DNA from: Lachnospiraceae bacterium | Lineage (GTDB): Bacteria; Bacillota; Clostridia; Lachnospirales; Lachnospiraceae | Direction of reading: 5' to 3' | Assembly: GCA_009774245.1 (NCBI GenBank) | Contig: VSNM01000012.1 | Span: 1-64,000, forward strand | Length of the DNA stretch: 64,000 nt | Shown here: piece after piece, positions 52,059-60,909 of the stretch | How the letters are laid out: every line of letters begins with the position of its first letter | How positions within the stretch are numbered: the first letter of the stretch is position 1 | Program-made: the position numbers and the translations under genes | The notes under the pieces: model-generated | The model's database searches: none | Told to the model about the DNA's origin: nothing | What the model saw: the letters and a program-made list of their open reading frames with translations, nothing else

Positions 52059-52727
52059 ATGTACATTGAGCTTACAGCATCGTTAATGTGTGCCAATTAT
52101 GGTCATCTGGAGAGAGAGATCACGGAGTTGGACGAGGGGGGGATCGATTCCTTCCATATAGATATTATGGACGGGCGCTATGTGCCAAATTTTGCCATGT
52201 CATTAAATGATATGAAGTACATAGCCGGTGCGACCAAAAAGCCGCTCGATGTGCATCTGATGATTGAGCATCCCAACAATAATGTCCAGCTGTTTCTGAA
52301 TAATCTGAGGCGCGGGGATACAGTATACATTCATCCGGAGGCGGAGTATCACCCCTCCACCACCCTGCAGAAGATCATTGACGCAGGCATGATCCCGGGA
52401 ATTGCCATCAATCCGGGGACGAGCGTGGAGACGGTCTATGAGATGCTGCGCATTGTCAGGAAAGTTCTCGTCATGACAGTGAATCCGGGCAATGCAGGTC
52501 AGATGTATATGCCCTATGTCGGCAAAAAGATCAAGAGACTTCTGACATTGAAGGAGGAGATGCAGTTTCAGCTTTACTGGGACGGGGCCTGCAGTGCGGA
52601 TAAGATCTTAAAGTTTGCGCCGATGGGGATGGACGGTTTTGTACTTGGCACGACGCTCCTGTTTGGAAAGGGGCGGCCATATGGGGAAGTCATACAGGAG
52701 ATTCGCAGATATTGTGATGGAATGTAA
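52059..52727 (+). CDS. Ribulose-phosphate 3-epimerase family protein
   Basis: 222 residues. The TIM-barrel epimerase marks are in place: TASLMCANYGHLEREI, FHIDIMDGRYVPNFAMS with the first catalytic Asp, LDVHLMIEHP and the phosphate-binding GMDGFVLGTT. The second catalytic Asp sits in YWDGACSADKI, where the usual text is VDGG. Would interconvert ribulose-5-phosphate and xylulose-5-phosphate, or act on a related sugar phosphate such as allulose-6-phosphate. ATG 52059 behind GGAGAGAAA. Followed 43 nt later by the large DUF5717-like gene. Confidence 0.85.
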   Translation: MYIELTASLMCANYGHLEREITELDEGGIDSFHIDIMDGRYVPNFAMSLNDMKYIAGATKKPLDVHLMIEHPNNNVQLFLNNLRRGDTVYIHPEAEYHPSTTLQKIIDAGMIPGIAINPGTSVETVYEMLRIVRKVLVMTVNPGNAGQMYMPYVGKKIKRLLTLKEEMQFQLYWDGACSADKILKFAPMGMDGFVLGTTLLFGKGRPYGEVIQEIRRYCDGM

Positions 52728-52770
52728 TGGTGAGATCGCTGATAGAATGAGTTTTTAAGGAAGTGAAGCA

Positions 52771-55700
52771 ATGGATGACAACAGGGAGAAGCCGGAATAT
52801 CTTGAATTTTCCTGTCAGAGTATAGAATTTAATACAGAACCGGGGGAAATCATCGAGGACAGCTTTACCATACGCGCTGCTGACAAGTATGCGGAGGGGA
52901 AGATTTATTCGTCGGACACCAGGCTTCGTCTGTATGAGACTGCGTTTCGCGACGTGGAGACGCAGATTGGGTACTGTTTTGACGGGACGTCTGTCGAGGC
53001 GGGCAGCAGCATCCGGGGCGAGCTTGTGATCATCAGCAATCGCGGCGAATATGCGATACCGTACAAGATCAACGTACAGAAACCGCAGCTTGAGAGTTCT
53101 CTTGGCAGCATCAGGAACCTGTTTCATTTTACAAATCTCGCACAGACAAACTGGGAGGAGGCCGTGGCGCTCTTCTATTCGCGGAATTTCGCCTCCATTC
53201 TGCAGAAGAACGACAGGAATGCATACCTGTCCTACGCAGGCCAGTCGCGTTATCACGGAAATGAACAGAACGTCGAGGAGTTTTTGATTGAGGTCAGTAA
53301 GAAAACACCCATTATATATAGCTTTGACATCGAAGGCTTTCTGCTCGAGGATATTCAGGACAGCACCGTGAAGAGTGTCGTTATCACGCGGAGCGGCTGG
53401 GGTTACAGTTACGTCCATGTCCGGGCGAAGGGTGATTTTGTCAGCACGGACAGACAGATCCTGACAAGTGTGGAATTTGAAAATAACAAGTGTGATTTTA
53501 ATATCTATATCGATGCCTCAAAGCTGCATGACGGCGTGAACAGCGGCGCGGTCATTTTTTCTGACGCCTGCAATGACTACACGATTACGCTCGATATCCT
53601 CATGGAGGAGGAACCGGAGAAACGATCGGGCAGCAGGAAACAAAGACAGGCGTTATGCAATCTTGTAAACTGCTATGTCGACATGAGATTCGGCCGGATG
53701 ACAGAGACACAGTGGCTCAACCGGTTTGAAAAGGAGCTGAAGGTTTTTCTGGACATTGACGAGGACAGCCTCCTCTTTAATTTGTACAGAGTGCAGCTGT
53801 TGATCAGCAAGGAGCGCTTCAACGAGGCAAAGTGGTATCTGGACATGCTCGAGCAGAGACTCGCAAAGGAGCCGAGCGACATTTTCCAGCACTGCTTTTA
53901 TCTGTATCTCACGACATTGATCAACTGTGCGGAGGATTATGTGCGGGATGTCAGCGATGAGATCGAGACAATCTACGCCAACAATCCGACCGAGTGGCGT
54001 CTTGGCTGGTTTGTCCTGCAGCTCAACGAGGACCTTAGGCGCAGCAGGGAGCTTCGCTGGCAGTTTATGGAGGAGATGTTTGAGAACGGCTGCACCAGCC
54101 CGATGCTGTATTGTGAGGCTGTCCTGCTGCTGCAGGAAAACCCGATGTCCCTGCTCAAGCTGGATACCTTTGAGGAGAATGTCCTGTGGCAGGGGGCGAG
54201 ACGTCAGATGCTCCGGTCGGAATTAATTGAGCAGCTGCAGTATCTTGCCGCCCGCAAGAAGGAGTATTCAAATCTGCTGATCAGGATTCTGGGAGAGGTG
54301 TACCGTACAGGCAAGTCGCCACAGACAGTGGCGTCCATCTGTCATATTCTGATTCTGGGGGACAAGAAGGGCGTGGAATATTATCCGTGGTATGCGCTTG
54401 GCGTGGAGCACTCTGTCAGGGTGACAGGCCTCTATGAGTACTATATGATGTCGCTGGAGCTTGACAAGTATGGAGATATCAGGGAGGGCATTGAGATTCC
54501 CAGGATGGTGCTGATGTATTTTGCATACCAGAGCAGCCTTGAGTACGAGCTGAACGCTTTTCTGTATACCTATGTCATTAAGAACAGGGACAGATATCCG
54601 GATCTGGAACAGAGCTACCGCATTGCGATCGAGCGGTTTGTGGTGGATCAGATCAAGCTGGGGCACATCAATGAAAATCTTGCGTATCTGTATAAAAATA
54701 TGCTGGCACCCCAGATGATCATGGACGAGACGGCCTACGCCTACACGCCGCTGCTCTTCATGCACCGCATCTACGTGGACAATCCAAGGGTAAAGAGCAT
54801 TATTGTCATCCATGAGAAGGTCAATGGGGAGAGCTCCTATCCGGTACAGAATTGTGTCTGCATGATACCGATTTACGGGAGCGAGTACAAGCTCTTTCTG
54901 CAGGATGAGAACGGCAACCGGTTCATTAAGAGCATCCAGTATGAGAATAAGCAGCTCATGGAGCCCGAGAAGCAGTTGGGGTATGTCAGCAGCTATATGC
55001 AGGGGCGTCTGCGGTTTGACATTTATCTGTGTGAGGTGGACAAGAATTACATAACCATTTCGCAGGAAAACGTCAAACGCTTCAAGAATCTGGTGGAGTC
55101 GCCGCAGGTGGTGGAGAGCTTTAAGAAGGAGATTCGCACGAAGCTTCTTCGGTTTTACTATGATAATGATATGATCGGTGAGCTCGACGCTTTTCTGGAG
55201 GACACGGAGGCAGAGGAGATGGAGGCGGCGGAGCGCGCGGAATTTATCAAGTATCTGATCTCGAGGGGAATGTTTGACAAGGCGTACTACTGGCTGCGGT
55301 CATACGGGGTGGCAGATGTGGAGCCGAAGTCGGTGGCGAGGCTTGTCAGCAAGCGGATAGTCAATAAGGATTATGAGTATGATGAATTTCTTGTAAATGT
55401 GGCGCACTACATCTACAAGAACATGAAATATGATGAAAATATCCTGCGTTATTTAATGATCAATTATGACGGAAAGGTGTCAGAACTCAGGAAACTGTGG
55501 AAATCAGCCGTAGATCTGGAGCTCGACGCGAAGCGGATCATGGAGCGGATTCTGAGACAGATCGAGTATACCGGCATCACGATACCGGACAGGGACAGTA
55601 TTCTGATCGCATACGCGCAGTGCCAGGAGATTGATCAGGAGCTGGTGGACAGGGTACTCACGGATATGTCCTATGAATATTTCGTCTATGAAGCGATCCT

Positions 55701-56421
55701 GGGCACGGGAGTTTTTGATATGCTGTATCAAAAGTATGCACAGGGGGAGCTGACGGACAAGGTATGCAGGCTTGCGCTCTTAAAATTCTGGTCGGAGGGC
55801 ATCCAGAAGGGTATGGAGACTCCGGAGGATGCCGTCAGGGAGTTTGCGCAGGAATTTCTGAATCAAGGAGTGTATTTTCCTTTTTACACAAGGCTTGTGG
55901 ATATCGTACCGGAGCTGCACTATATCAAAAATTATGTGTTTGTCGAGTACCGGACGCAGCCGCAGAGTCAGGTATATATACACTATGCATTTGATGATGA
56001 GTCCTTTGCGGACAGTCAGGGCGACAGCGGGGCGGCACAGCCGGAGGAAAATACTGATTACAATATTAATTACGAGTGTTATGAAATCAGGGAAATGAAG
56101 GAAATGTACGAGGGAATCCACGTCAGTATGTTTCAGCTTTTCCATGGGGAAACGATACAATATTATATTACAGAGAGCTTTCTGGAAAACGGAGAGGTGC
56201 AGGAGTGCGTGACGCAGAGCGGCACTTTGTACGGAAAATCGGAGGCCGCCTCCGGCAGTACAGCGTCCGGAAAACAGCAGTACAATGTGGATGACCGGTT
56301 TGATATATTGAACGACATTCTCTTGAGTATCAGCCTTCACGATGAAGTGACGGCACAACAGCTCACAGAGCACTATATTTATCAGGATTTCTGTGTGCGG
56401 GAGCTCTTTAAGGTATTGTAG
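52771..56421 (+). CDS. Large DUF5717-like protein
   Basis: 1216 residues, no signal or TM helix. N-terminal 290 residues are beta-rich with Ig-like modules (FNTEPGEIIEDSFTIRA, RGELVIISNRGEYAIPYKI), then a long alpha-solenoid part of TPR-like helices (about 300-700; for example LFNLYRVQLLISKERFNEAKWYL), a beta module near 690-780, more helices and a charged tail. I associate this layout with the clostridial family DUF5717, function unknown, generally next to a DUF5716 gene, as here. Probably a cytosolic scaffold. Its operon follows the CIS gene cluster; a functional link is unproven. Confidence 0.7.
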   Translation: MDDNREKPEYLEFSCQSIEFNTEPGEIIEDSFTIRAADKYAEGKIYSSDTRLRLYETAFRDVETQIGYCFDGTSVEAGSSIRGELVIISNRGEYAIPYKINVQKPQLESSLGSIRNLFHFTNLAQTNWEEAVALFYSRNFASILQKNDRNAYLSYAGQSRYHGNEQNVEEFLIEVSKKTPIIYSFDIEGFLLEDIQDSTVKSVVITRSGWGYSYVHVRAKGDFVSTDRQILTSVEFENNKCDFNIYIDASKLHDGVNSGAVIFSDACNDYTITLDILMEEEPEKRSGSRKQRQALCNLVNCYVDMRFGRMTETQWLNRFEKELKVFLDIDEDSLLFNLYRVQLLISKERFNEAKWYLDMLEQRLAKEPSDIFQHCFYLYLTTLINCAEDYVRDVSDEIETIYANNPTEWRLGWFVLQLNEDLRRSRELRWQFMEEMFENGCTSPMLYCEAVLLLQENPMSLLKLDTFEENVLWQGARRQMLRSELIEQLQYLAARKKEYSNLLIRILGEVYRTGKSPQTVASICHILILGDKKGVEYYPWYALGVEHSVRVTGLYEYYMMSLELDKYGDIREGIEIPRMVLMYFAYQSSLEYELNAFLYTYVIKNRDRYPDLEQSYRIAIERFVVDQIKLGHINENLAYLYKNMLAPQMIMDETAYAYTPLLFMHRIYVDNPRVKSIIVIHEKVNGESSYPVQNCVCMIPIYGSEYKLFLQDENGNRFIKSIQYENKQLMEPEKQLGYVSSYMQGRLRFDIYLCEVDKNYITISQENVKRFKNLVESPQVVESFKKEIRTKLLRFYYDNDMIGELDAFLEDTEAEEMEAAERAEFIKYLISRGMFDKAYYWLRSYGVADVEPKSVARLVSKRIVNKDYEYDEFLVNVAHYIYKNMKYDENILRYLMINYDGKVSELRKLWKSAVDLELDAKRIMERILRQIEYTGITIPDRDSILIAYAQCQEIDQELVDRVLTDMSYEYFVYEAILGTGVFDMLYQKYAQGELTDKVCRLALLKFWSEGIQKGMETPEDAVREFAQEFLNQGVYFPFYTRLVDIVPELHYIKNYVFVEYRTQPQSQVYIHYAFDDESFADSQGDSGAAQPEENTDYNINYECYEIREMKEMYEGIHVSMFQLFHGETIQYYITESFLENGEVQECVTQSGTLYGKSEAASGSTASGKQQYNVDDRFDILNDILLSISLHDEVTAQQLTEHYIYQDFCVRELFKVL

Positions 56422-56450
56422 CGGCGCCCCGCCAAAAAGAGGTAAGGAAG

Positions 56451-57803
56451 ATGTTGATAGACAGGGCATTGGACGAAATGACCAAAAAAAACAGGGTGGT
56501 AGTCGGCTTTGACTTGGAAAATGATTTCTCACAGATCAGCTATTGCAGGCAGAATCAGAGTATACCCGACACAGTGAGCCTGGTGATGGGGGAGGAGCAG
56601 TACAATATCCCGACACTGCTGTGCAGGAGAAATGATGTTGAGGGGGAGGCTGCGTGGCTGATCGGCAATGAAGCGCTGAAAGCGGCGAAGGAAGGACAGG
56701 GAGTGCTCGTCGAGGATCTGCTGCTGCTGGCGAAAAACAACGTCAGCGTCAGGGTTGGCGGCACGGATTCCCTGGCTGAGGAGGAAGTGTCCGCGGAGTA
56801 TCTCCTCGAAATATTTGTTAAAAAAGCAATTGCTATTTTATCTGCGTATATCGTATCTGATGATATTGCGGCGGTTGCTTTCACTATGAAAGATATCAAT
56901 ACAGATGTTATGAAAATGCTCAGAAACATCGCAAAACAGATCGGAAAGCGAAAGACAGAGGTTTATTTCCTGAGCCATGAGGACTGTTTTTTCCAGTACA
57001 TCATTCACCAGCCGCAGGAGATGTGGATTCATGATGTGCTCCTGTATGATTACAGGAAGGATGGCATCAAAAGCTATCTCCTGTCCATGAACAGAAAGAC
57101 AAACCCGGTGGCATGCTTTATAGATGCCACGCAGTATCCGCAGATGCGGATACCGGACCTGTCAGACAAAAACGAGACTGCGAAGGGCGCTTTTTTCAAG
57201 CAGCTGGATTCAGCCCTGCTTGAGATTGTCCGCAAAAATTGCGACCAGAGAGTGATAACGTCTGTTTTTTTATTGGGTGATCTGTTTGCCAAGGACTGGT
57301 GCAGAGAGTCATTGAAATATATGTGTCGGGGGAGGCGTGTGTTTCAGGGAAACAATCTGTTCAGCAAGGGAGCCTGTTACGGCGCGCGGGAGCGCGTGTA
57401 CCCGTCAACACTGTCCACATCCTACGTCTATCTGTCGGAGGACAAGCTGCGGGCGAATATCGGCATGACTTGCGACAAGGGGCAGACAGAGGTTTATTTC
57501 CCGATTCTCGACGCGGGCACAAACTGGTATGAGGCGCAGAAGACGTTTGACGTGATGCTTGTGAAAAACAATGCGATTACGCTCAATATCGCTCCAGTGG
57601 ACGGACACAGGACGCGGGTGGCGCGGATTTCCCTGGAGGGACTGAAGGTGCGGGGCAACAAGACCAACCGCGTGGAGCTTCACTTCTATATGGAGGATGC
57701 CAATGCAGTACAGATTGAGATTGCGGATAAGGGGTTCGGGGAGTTTTTTCCGTCCACAGGTCAGGTCTGGAGAGAATGCCTGCCACTCGAGGCGATTACA
57801 TAA
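56451..57803 (+). CDS. Hsp70/actin-fold-like protein (DUF5716-like)
   Basis: 450 residues. RVVVGFDLENDFSQISYC resembles the first phosphate loop of actin/Hsp70 ATPases; IAAVAFTMKDINTDVMKMLRN, VFLLGDLFAKDWC and NNLFSKGACYGARE sit where the later nucleotide-site loops are expected. The last 130 residues are beta-rich, resembling the substrate domain of Hsp70 but shorter. I match it to DUF5716, which co-occurs with DUF5717. Likely an ATP-binding chaperone-like protein acting with the large protein encoded before it. GAGGTAAGGAAG precedes ATG 56451. Confidence 0.7.
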   Translation: MLIDRALDEMTKKNRVVVGFDLENDFSQISYCRQNQSIPDTVSLVMGEEQYNIPTLLCRRNDVEGEAAWLIGNEALKAAKEGQGVLVEDLLLLAKNNVSVRVGGTDSLAEEEVSAEYLLEIFVKKAIAILSAYIVSDDIAAVAFTMKDINTDVMKMLRNIAKQIGKRKTEVYFLSHEDCFFQYIIHQPQEMWIHDVLLYDYRKDGIKSYLLSMNRKTNPVACFIDATQYPQMRIPDLSDKNETAKGAFFKQLDSALLEIVRKNCDQRVITSVFLLGDLFAKDWCRESLKYMCRGRRVFQGNNLFSKGACYGARERVYPSTLSTSYVYLSEDKLRANIGMTCDKGQTEVYFPILDAGTNWYEAQKTFDVMLVKNNAITLNIAPVDGHRTRVARISLEGLKVRGNKTNRVELHFYMEDANAVQIEIADKGFGEFFPSTGQVWRECLPLEAIT

Positions 57804-57806
57804 GAG

Positions 57807-57842
57807 ATTGCATATAAAATCGCATAAATGATTGCATAAAAG
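57807..57842. repeat. Three 12-nt tandem repeats between genes
   Basis: ATTGCATATAAA, ATCGCATAAATG and ATTGCATAAAAG follow one another in the 54-nt gap between the Hsp70-like and TPR genes. Purpose unknown; ordinary slippage is possible. Confidence 0.55.
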
Positions 57843-57857
57843 ATAGAGGTTATGTAA

Positions 57858-58691
57858 ATGAATAATGTTTGCTTATGTATCGGAAATTATGCCAAAAATC
57901 CATTTTATATAAAATTTTCTGACATTTCATTGTATTCTGTGGAGGAGTTATGTTATTATTTTATGGAAAAGGTGCATTTCCTGGATGACTCCATTGTCTC
58001 GGCGGAGCTCGTGAACTGGATTCGCTATGAATGCGGGCTGTCCGAGCTTGCTGACGAGCTGGATGTGTATGTCAGGAAACGCGTGTCGGTCGCTGCCTTT
58101 GTCTCGACGATCTTTGAGCGGACCGGCATGTATGACAGCAATACCATAAAGCAGGTGGACCGCATATTGAAGGAGCAGTCCAGCCTGACGCTCACGGAGA
58201 AGTACAAGAAGCGCGCGGAATATCTGTATCAGCAGGGGAGATTCCGGCAGGCGCTTGCCATTTACAGGGAGCTTGTGGAGTATATTCCCTCGCGGGACAG
58301 CGCGGGAAGAGCGCTTCTATATTATAATATGGCGTCGATCTATGCCATGGATTTCGCGTTCCGGCAGGCTGCAGAGCTGTATTACGAAGCGTATCTGCTG
58401 CATCCTGACAGGCAGACAAGGTGCGCCTATATTCTGGCGAACAAGAAGGCGCTCACCGATTACGCATACGGTGCATTCAAGCGTGAGAATCCAAACTGGG
58501 AGGAGGATTTTCAACGAGTAGAACAGATGTGCGCGCAGACGGATGAGAAGTGGCTTGCCTCGAAGGGGCAAAAGCTGGTGGCCGAACTGGCAGAACTCAG
58601 GGAAAGCGGGCAGACGGAGGCGTACCGTCAGCGGTCGCAGGCAGTCATACAGCAGATCAAGAAGGATTATAAGCACCAGACGAAGGATTAG
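57858..58691 (+). CDS. TPR-like helical protein
   Basis: 277 residues. The first 95 residues (CLCIGNYAKNPFYIKFSDISLYSVEELCYYF) form a small alpha/beta domain. From about residue 108 there are TPR-type helices: KYKKRAEYLYQQGRFRQALA, YYNMASIYAMDFAFRQAAEL. The last part is a charged helix. No TM. Third gene of the DUF5717/DUF5716 module. Probably an adaptor. Confidence 0.75.
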   Translation: MNNVCLCIGNYAKNPFYIKFSDISLYSVEELCYYFMEKVHFLDDSIVSAELVNWIRYECGLSELADELDVYVRKRVSVAAFVSTIFERTGMYDSNTIKQVDRILKEQSSLTLTEKYKKRAEYLYQQGRFRQALAIYRELVEYIPSRDSAGRALLYYNMASIYAMDFAFRQAAELYYEAYLLHPDRQTRCAYILANKKALTDYAYGAFKRENPNWEEDFQRVEQMCAQTDEKWLASKGQKLVAELAELRESGQTEAYRQRSQAVIQQIKKDYKHQTKD

Positions 58692-58726
58692 GGAGAGCAG
58701 CAGGCATCGGAGAAAGGGGTTTTTAG

Positions 58727-59914
58727 ATGGGATTATTGGGAAAGATCAAAGGCTTTTTCAACCGGCAGGCGGTCGATGAGGAGACTGTGTATCAGCCTGA
58801 CTGGGAGGAGGAGCGCCTGAAGCGCGATGATGTCGACATGCACGACAAGACACAGCGCGAACAGTATGTCAAGGCATGTATGGAACAGATGTCGGAGGCA
58901 TCGAAGGAGCTGGATACACTTGGGGGAGAATACAATCTGGTGACCTCCTATCTGACGGATATGGAGGAGATCGAGGCGCAGCCCGAGGAGATCAGGGAGC
59001 AGTTAAAGACATGCGCCTCCAAGATACTGGAGCTGGAGAGCAGCCGGAGACGGCTTGATAAGAAGCGCCGCATCATGAAGCCGGAGGATTATCTGCGCAT
59101 GGAGCGCATCGAGCAGTATATGCCTGAGGGATATACAAGGCTGAAGGAGGCGGAGGATTACCAGGTGCTTGTCAAGAAGGATATGGGGAGACTGGATGGG
59201 GAGCGCCATGCCTATTATTTCAGGAAAAATGAACTGCAAAATTCGATGCAGAATATGAAGGGGATCACGTTTATGAGCGTTGGTTCCATGCTGTTTCTGA
59301 TCCTGATGCTTGCGATCATAGGCCTGTCATGGCATCTTGACGTTTCGATTGGATATGCGGTCGCGGTGCTGGTCGCCGCGTCGACGCTCGCCTTTGTGTA
59401 TGTGAAGTTTCACGAGGCGCAGCGGGAGCTGGTGAAGGTCGAGAAGGGTATCAATAAGCTCGTTCTCCTGCAGAATACAGTCAAGATACGCTATGTCAAC
59501 AATACCAACCTGCTCGAGTACCTGTATGTCAAATTCAATGTCAACAGTTCCAATGAGCTCAAGAAGCTCTGGGACAAGTATATAGAGGAAAATATCCACC
59601 GCGAGCAGGAGAAGCAGATGGAGCACGATATGGATATCAACGAGTCTGCGCTGATCAAGCTCCTGCGCAGCTGCAATGTTGCAGATCCGGCTATCTGGCT
59701 TCACCAGGCGGAGGCGCTGGTCGACAGCAAGGAGATGGTGGAGATCAGGCACGGGCTGATCATCAGGCGCCAGAAGCTCAGGAAGCAGATGGAGTACAAT
59801 GCCAAGGTCGCACAGGAGGCGCAGGATGAAGTCAGGGATATCGTGGCCAAGTATCCGGAATACGCGGAGAAGATACTGGACCTGGTGTCCGATTACGAGA
59901 AGGTGCTTGCATAA
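58727..59914 (+). CDS. Membrane protein with coiled coils around two TM helices
   Basis: 395 residues. Helical and charged up to about 180, two adjacent TM helices (about 183-205 and 207-226, with SVGSMLFLILMLAIIGLSW), then coiled coil to the end. Both ends should be cytosolic with only a few residues outside. First residues GLLGKIKGFFNRQ make an amphipathic helix. It would tie the DUF5717/Hsp70-like/TPR set to the membrane. ATG 58727 is preceded by GAAAGGGG. Confidence 0.75.
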   Translation: MGLLGKIKGFFNRQAVDEETVYQPDWEEERLKRDDVDMHDKTQREQYVKACMEQMSEASKELDTLGGEYNLVTSYLTDMEEIEAQPEEIREQLKTCASKILELESSRRRLDKKRRIMKPEDYLRMERIEQYMPEGYTRLKEAEDYQVLVKKDMGRLDGERHAYYFRKNELQNSMQNMKGITFMSVGSMLFLILMLAIIGLSWHLDVSIGYAVAVLVAASTLAFVYVKFHEAQRELVKVEKGINKLVLLQNTVKIRYVNNTNLLEYLYVKFNVNSSNELKKLWDKYIEENIHREQEKQMEHDMDINESALIKLLRSCNVADPAIWLHQAEALVDSKEMVEIRHGLIIRRQKLRKQMEYNAKVAQEAQDEVRDIVAKYPEYAEKILDLVSDYEKVLA

Positions 59915-59990
59915 GGCGCTTATGAGAAACTGCTGCTTTGCAGCTATGATGATAAAAGCAATGACAAAAAGCAATGAGGAGGAAGAAACA

Positions 59991-60866
59991 ATGCAGGAAT
60001 TTGCACCAATCAAAGAGGGTAAGGTACGGGAGGTATATGACAATGGCGACAGCCTGATTATCGTGGCGACGGACAGGATTTCCGCCTTTGATGTGATCCT
60101 GAAGAATCAGATCACTGACAAAGGCGCGATCCTCACACAGATGTCAAAGTTCTGGTTTGATTTTACGAAGGATGTCGTGCCAAACCACATGATTTCCGTA
60201 GATGTAAAAGATATGCCCGAATTTTTTCAAAATGAGAGGTTTGACGGCAACAGCATGATGTGCCGCAAGCTCGAGATGCTGCCGATCGAATGCATCGTGC
60301 GCGGCTATATCACAGGAAGCGGCTGGGCAAGCTATCAGAAGAATGGGACAGTGTGCGGCATCAGGCTTCCCGAGGGGTTGAAGGAGTCGGAAAAGCTTCC
60401 TGAGCCCATCTATACACCGAGCACAAAGGCGGAGCTCGGACTGCATGACGAGAATATCTCCTTTGAGCGCAGCATCGAAGTGCTCGAGGCGAAATTCCCC
60501 GGAAAAGGTGCGGCGTATGCCACAAAGATCAAGGACGCCACGCTTGCCCTGTACAAAAAATGTGCGGCGTACGCGCTGAGCAAGGGCATTATCATCGCGG
60601 ATACCAAGTTTGAGTTTGGGCTTGACGAGAATGGAAATGTGGTGCTCGGCGATGAGATGCTCACGCCGGACAGCTCACGCTTCTGGCCGTTGGAGGGATA
60701 TGAGGCAGGTAAGGGACAGCCATCCTTTGACAAGCAGTTCGTGAGGGACTGGCTCAAGGCAAATCCTGACAATGACAATCTGCTGCCGGATGAGGTGGTC
60801 ACGAAGACGGTCGACAAGTACAGGGAGGCATTCGCGCTGCTCACAGGAAAGACGTTTGGAGAGTGA
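59991..60866 (+). CDS. purC: SAICAR synthetase (phosphoribosylaminoimidazole-succinocarboxamide synthase)
   Basis: 291 residues, ATG 59991 with GAGGAGGAAG; a longer open frame to 59799 overlaps the previous gene and is not used. Complete family marks: KEGKVREVYDNGDSLIIVATDRISAFD, CIVRGYITGSGWASY, IADTKFEFGLDENG and DEMLTPDSSRFWP. Joins CAIR and aspartate in purine synthesis, using ATP. Longer than the short E. coli-type enzyme (about 240 residues). First of three purine genes in a row. Confidence 0.97.
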   Translation: MQEFAPIKEGKVREVYDNGDSLIIVATDRISAFDVILKNQITDKGAILTQMSKFWFDFTKDVVPNHMISVDVKDMPEFFQNERFDGNSMMCRKLEMLPIECIVRGYITGSGWASYQKNGTVCGIRLPEGLKESEKLPEPIYTPSTKAELGLHDENISFERSIEVLEAKFPGKGAAYATKIKDATLALYKKCAAYALSKGIIIADTKFEFGLDENGNVVLGDEMLTPDSSRFWPLEGYEAGKGQPSFDKQFVRDWLKANPDNDNLLPDEVVTKTVDKYREAFALLTGKTFGE

Positions 60867-60909
60867 TTTGGACAGAAAGACGATATTTGCAGGGAGGATG
60901 CAATGTATT

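Noticed and set aside
51515..52069. Plus-strand 184-codon frame
   Set aside because: Lies antisense to the nucleoside-hydrolase-like gene and runs over the promoter of the epimerase-like gene; no ribosome site.
59799..59990. N-terminal extension of purC
   Set aside because: Would overlap the coiled-coil gene and adds 64 residues without family match; a strong ribosome site precedes ATG 59991.
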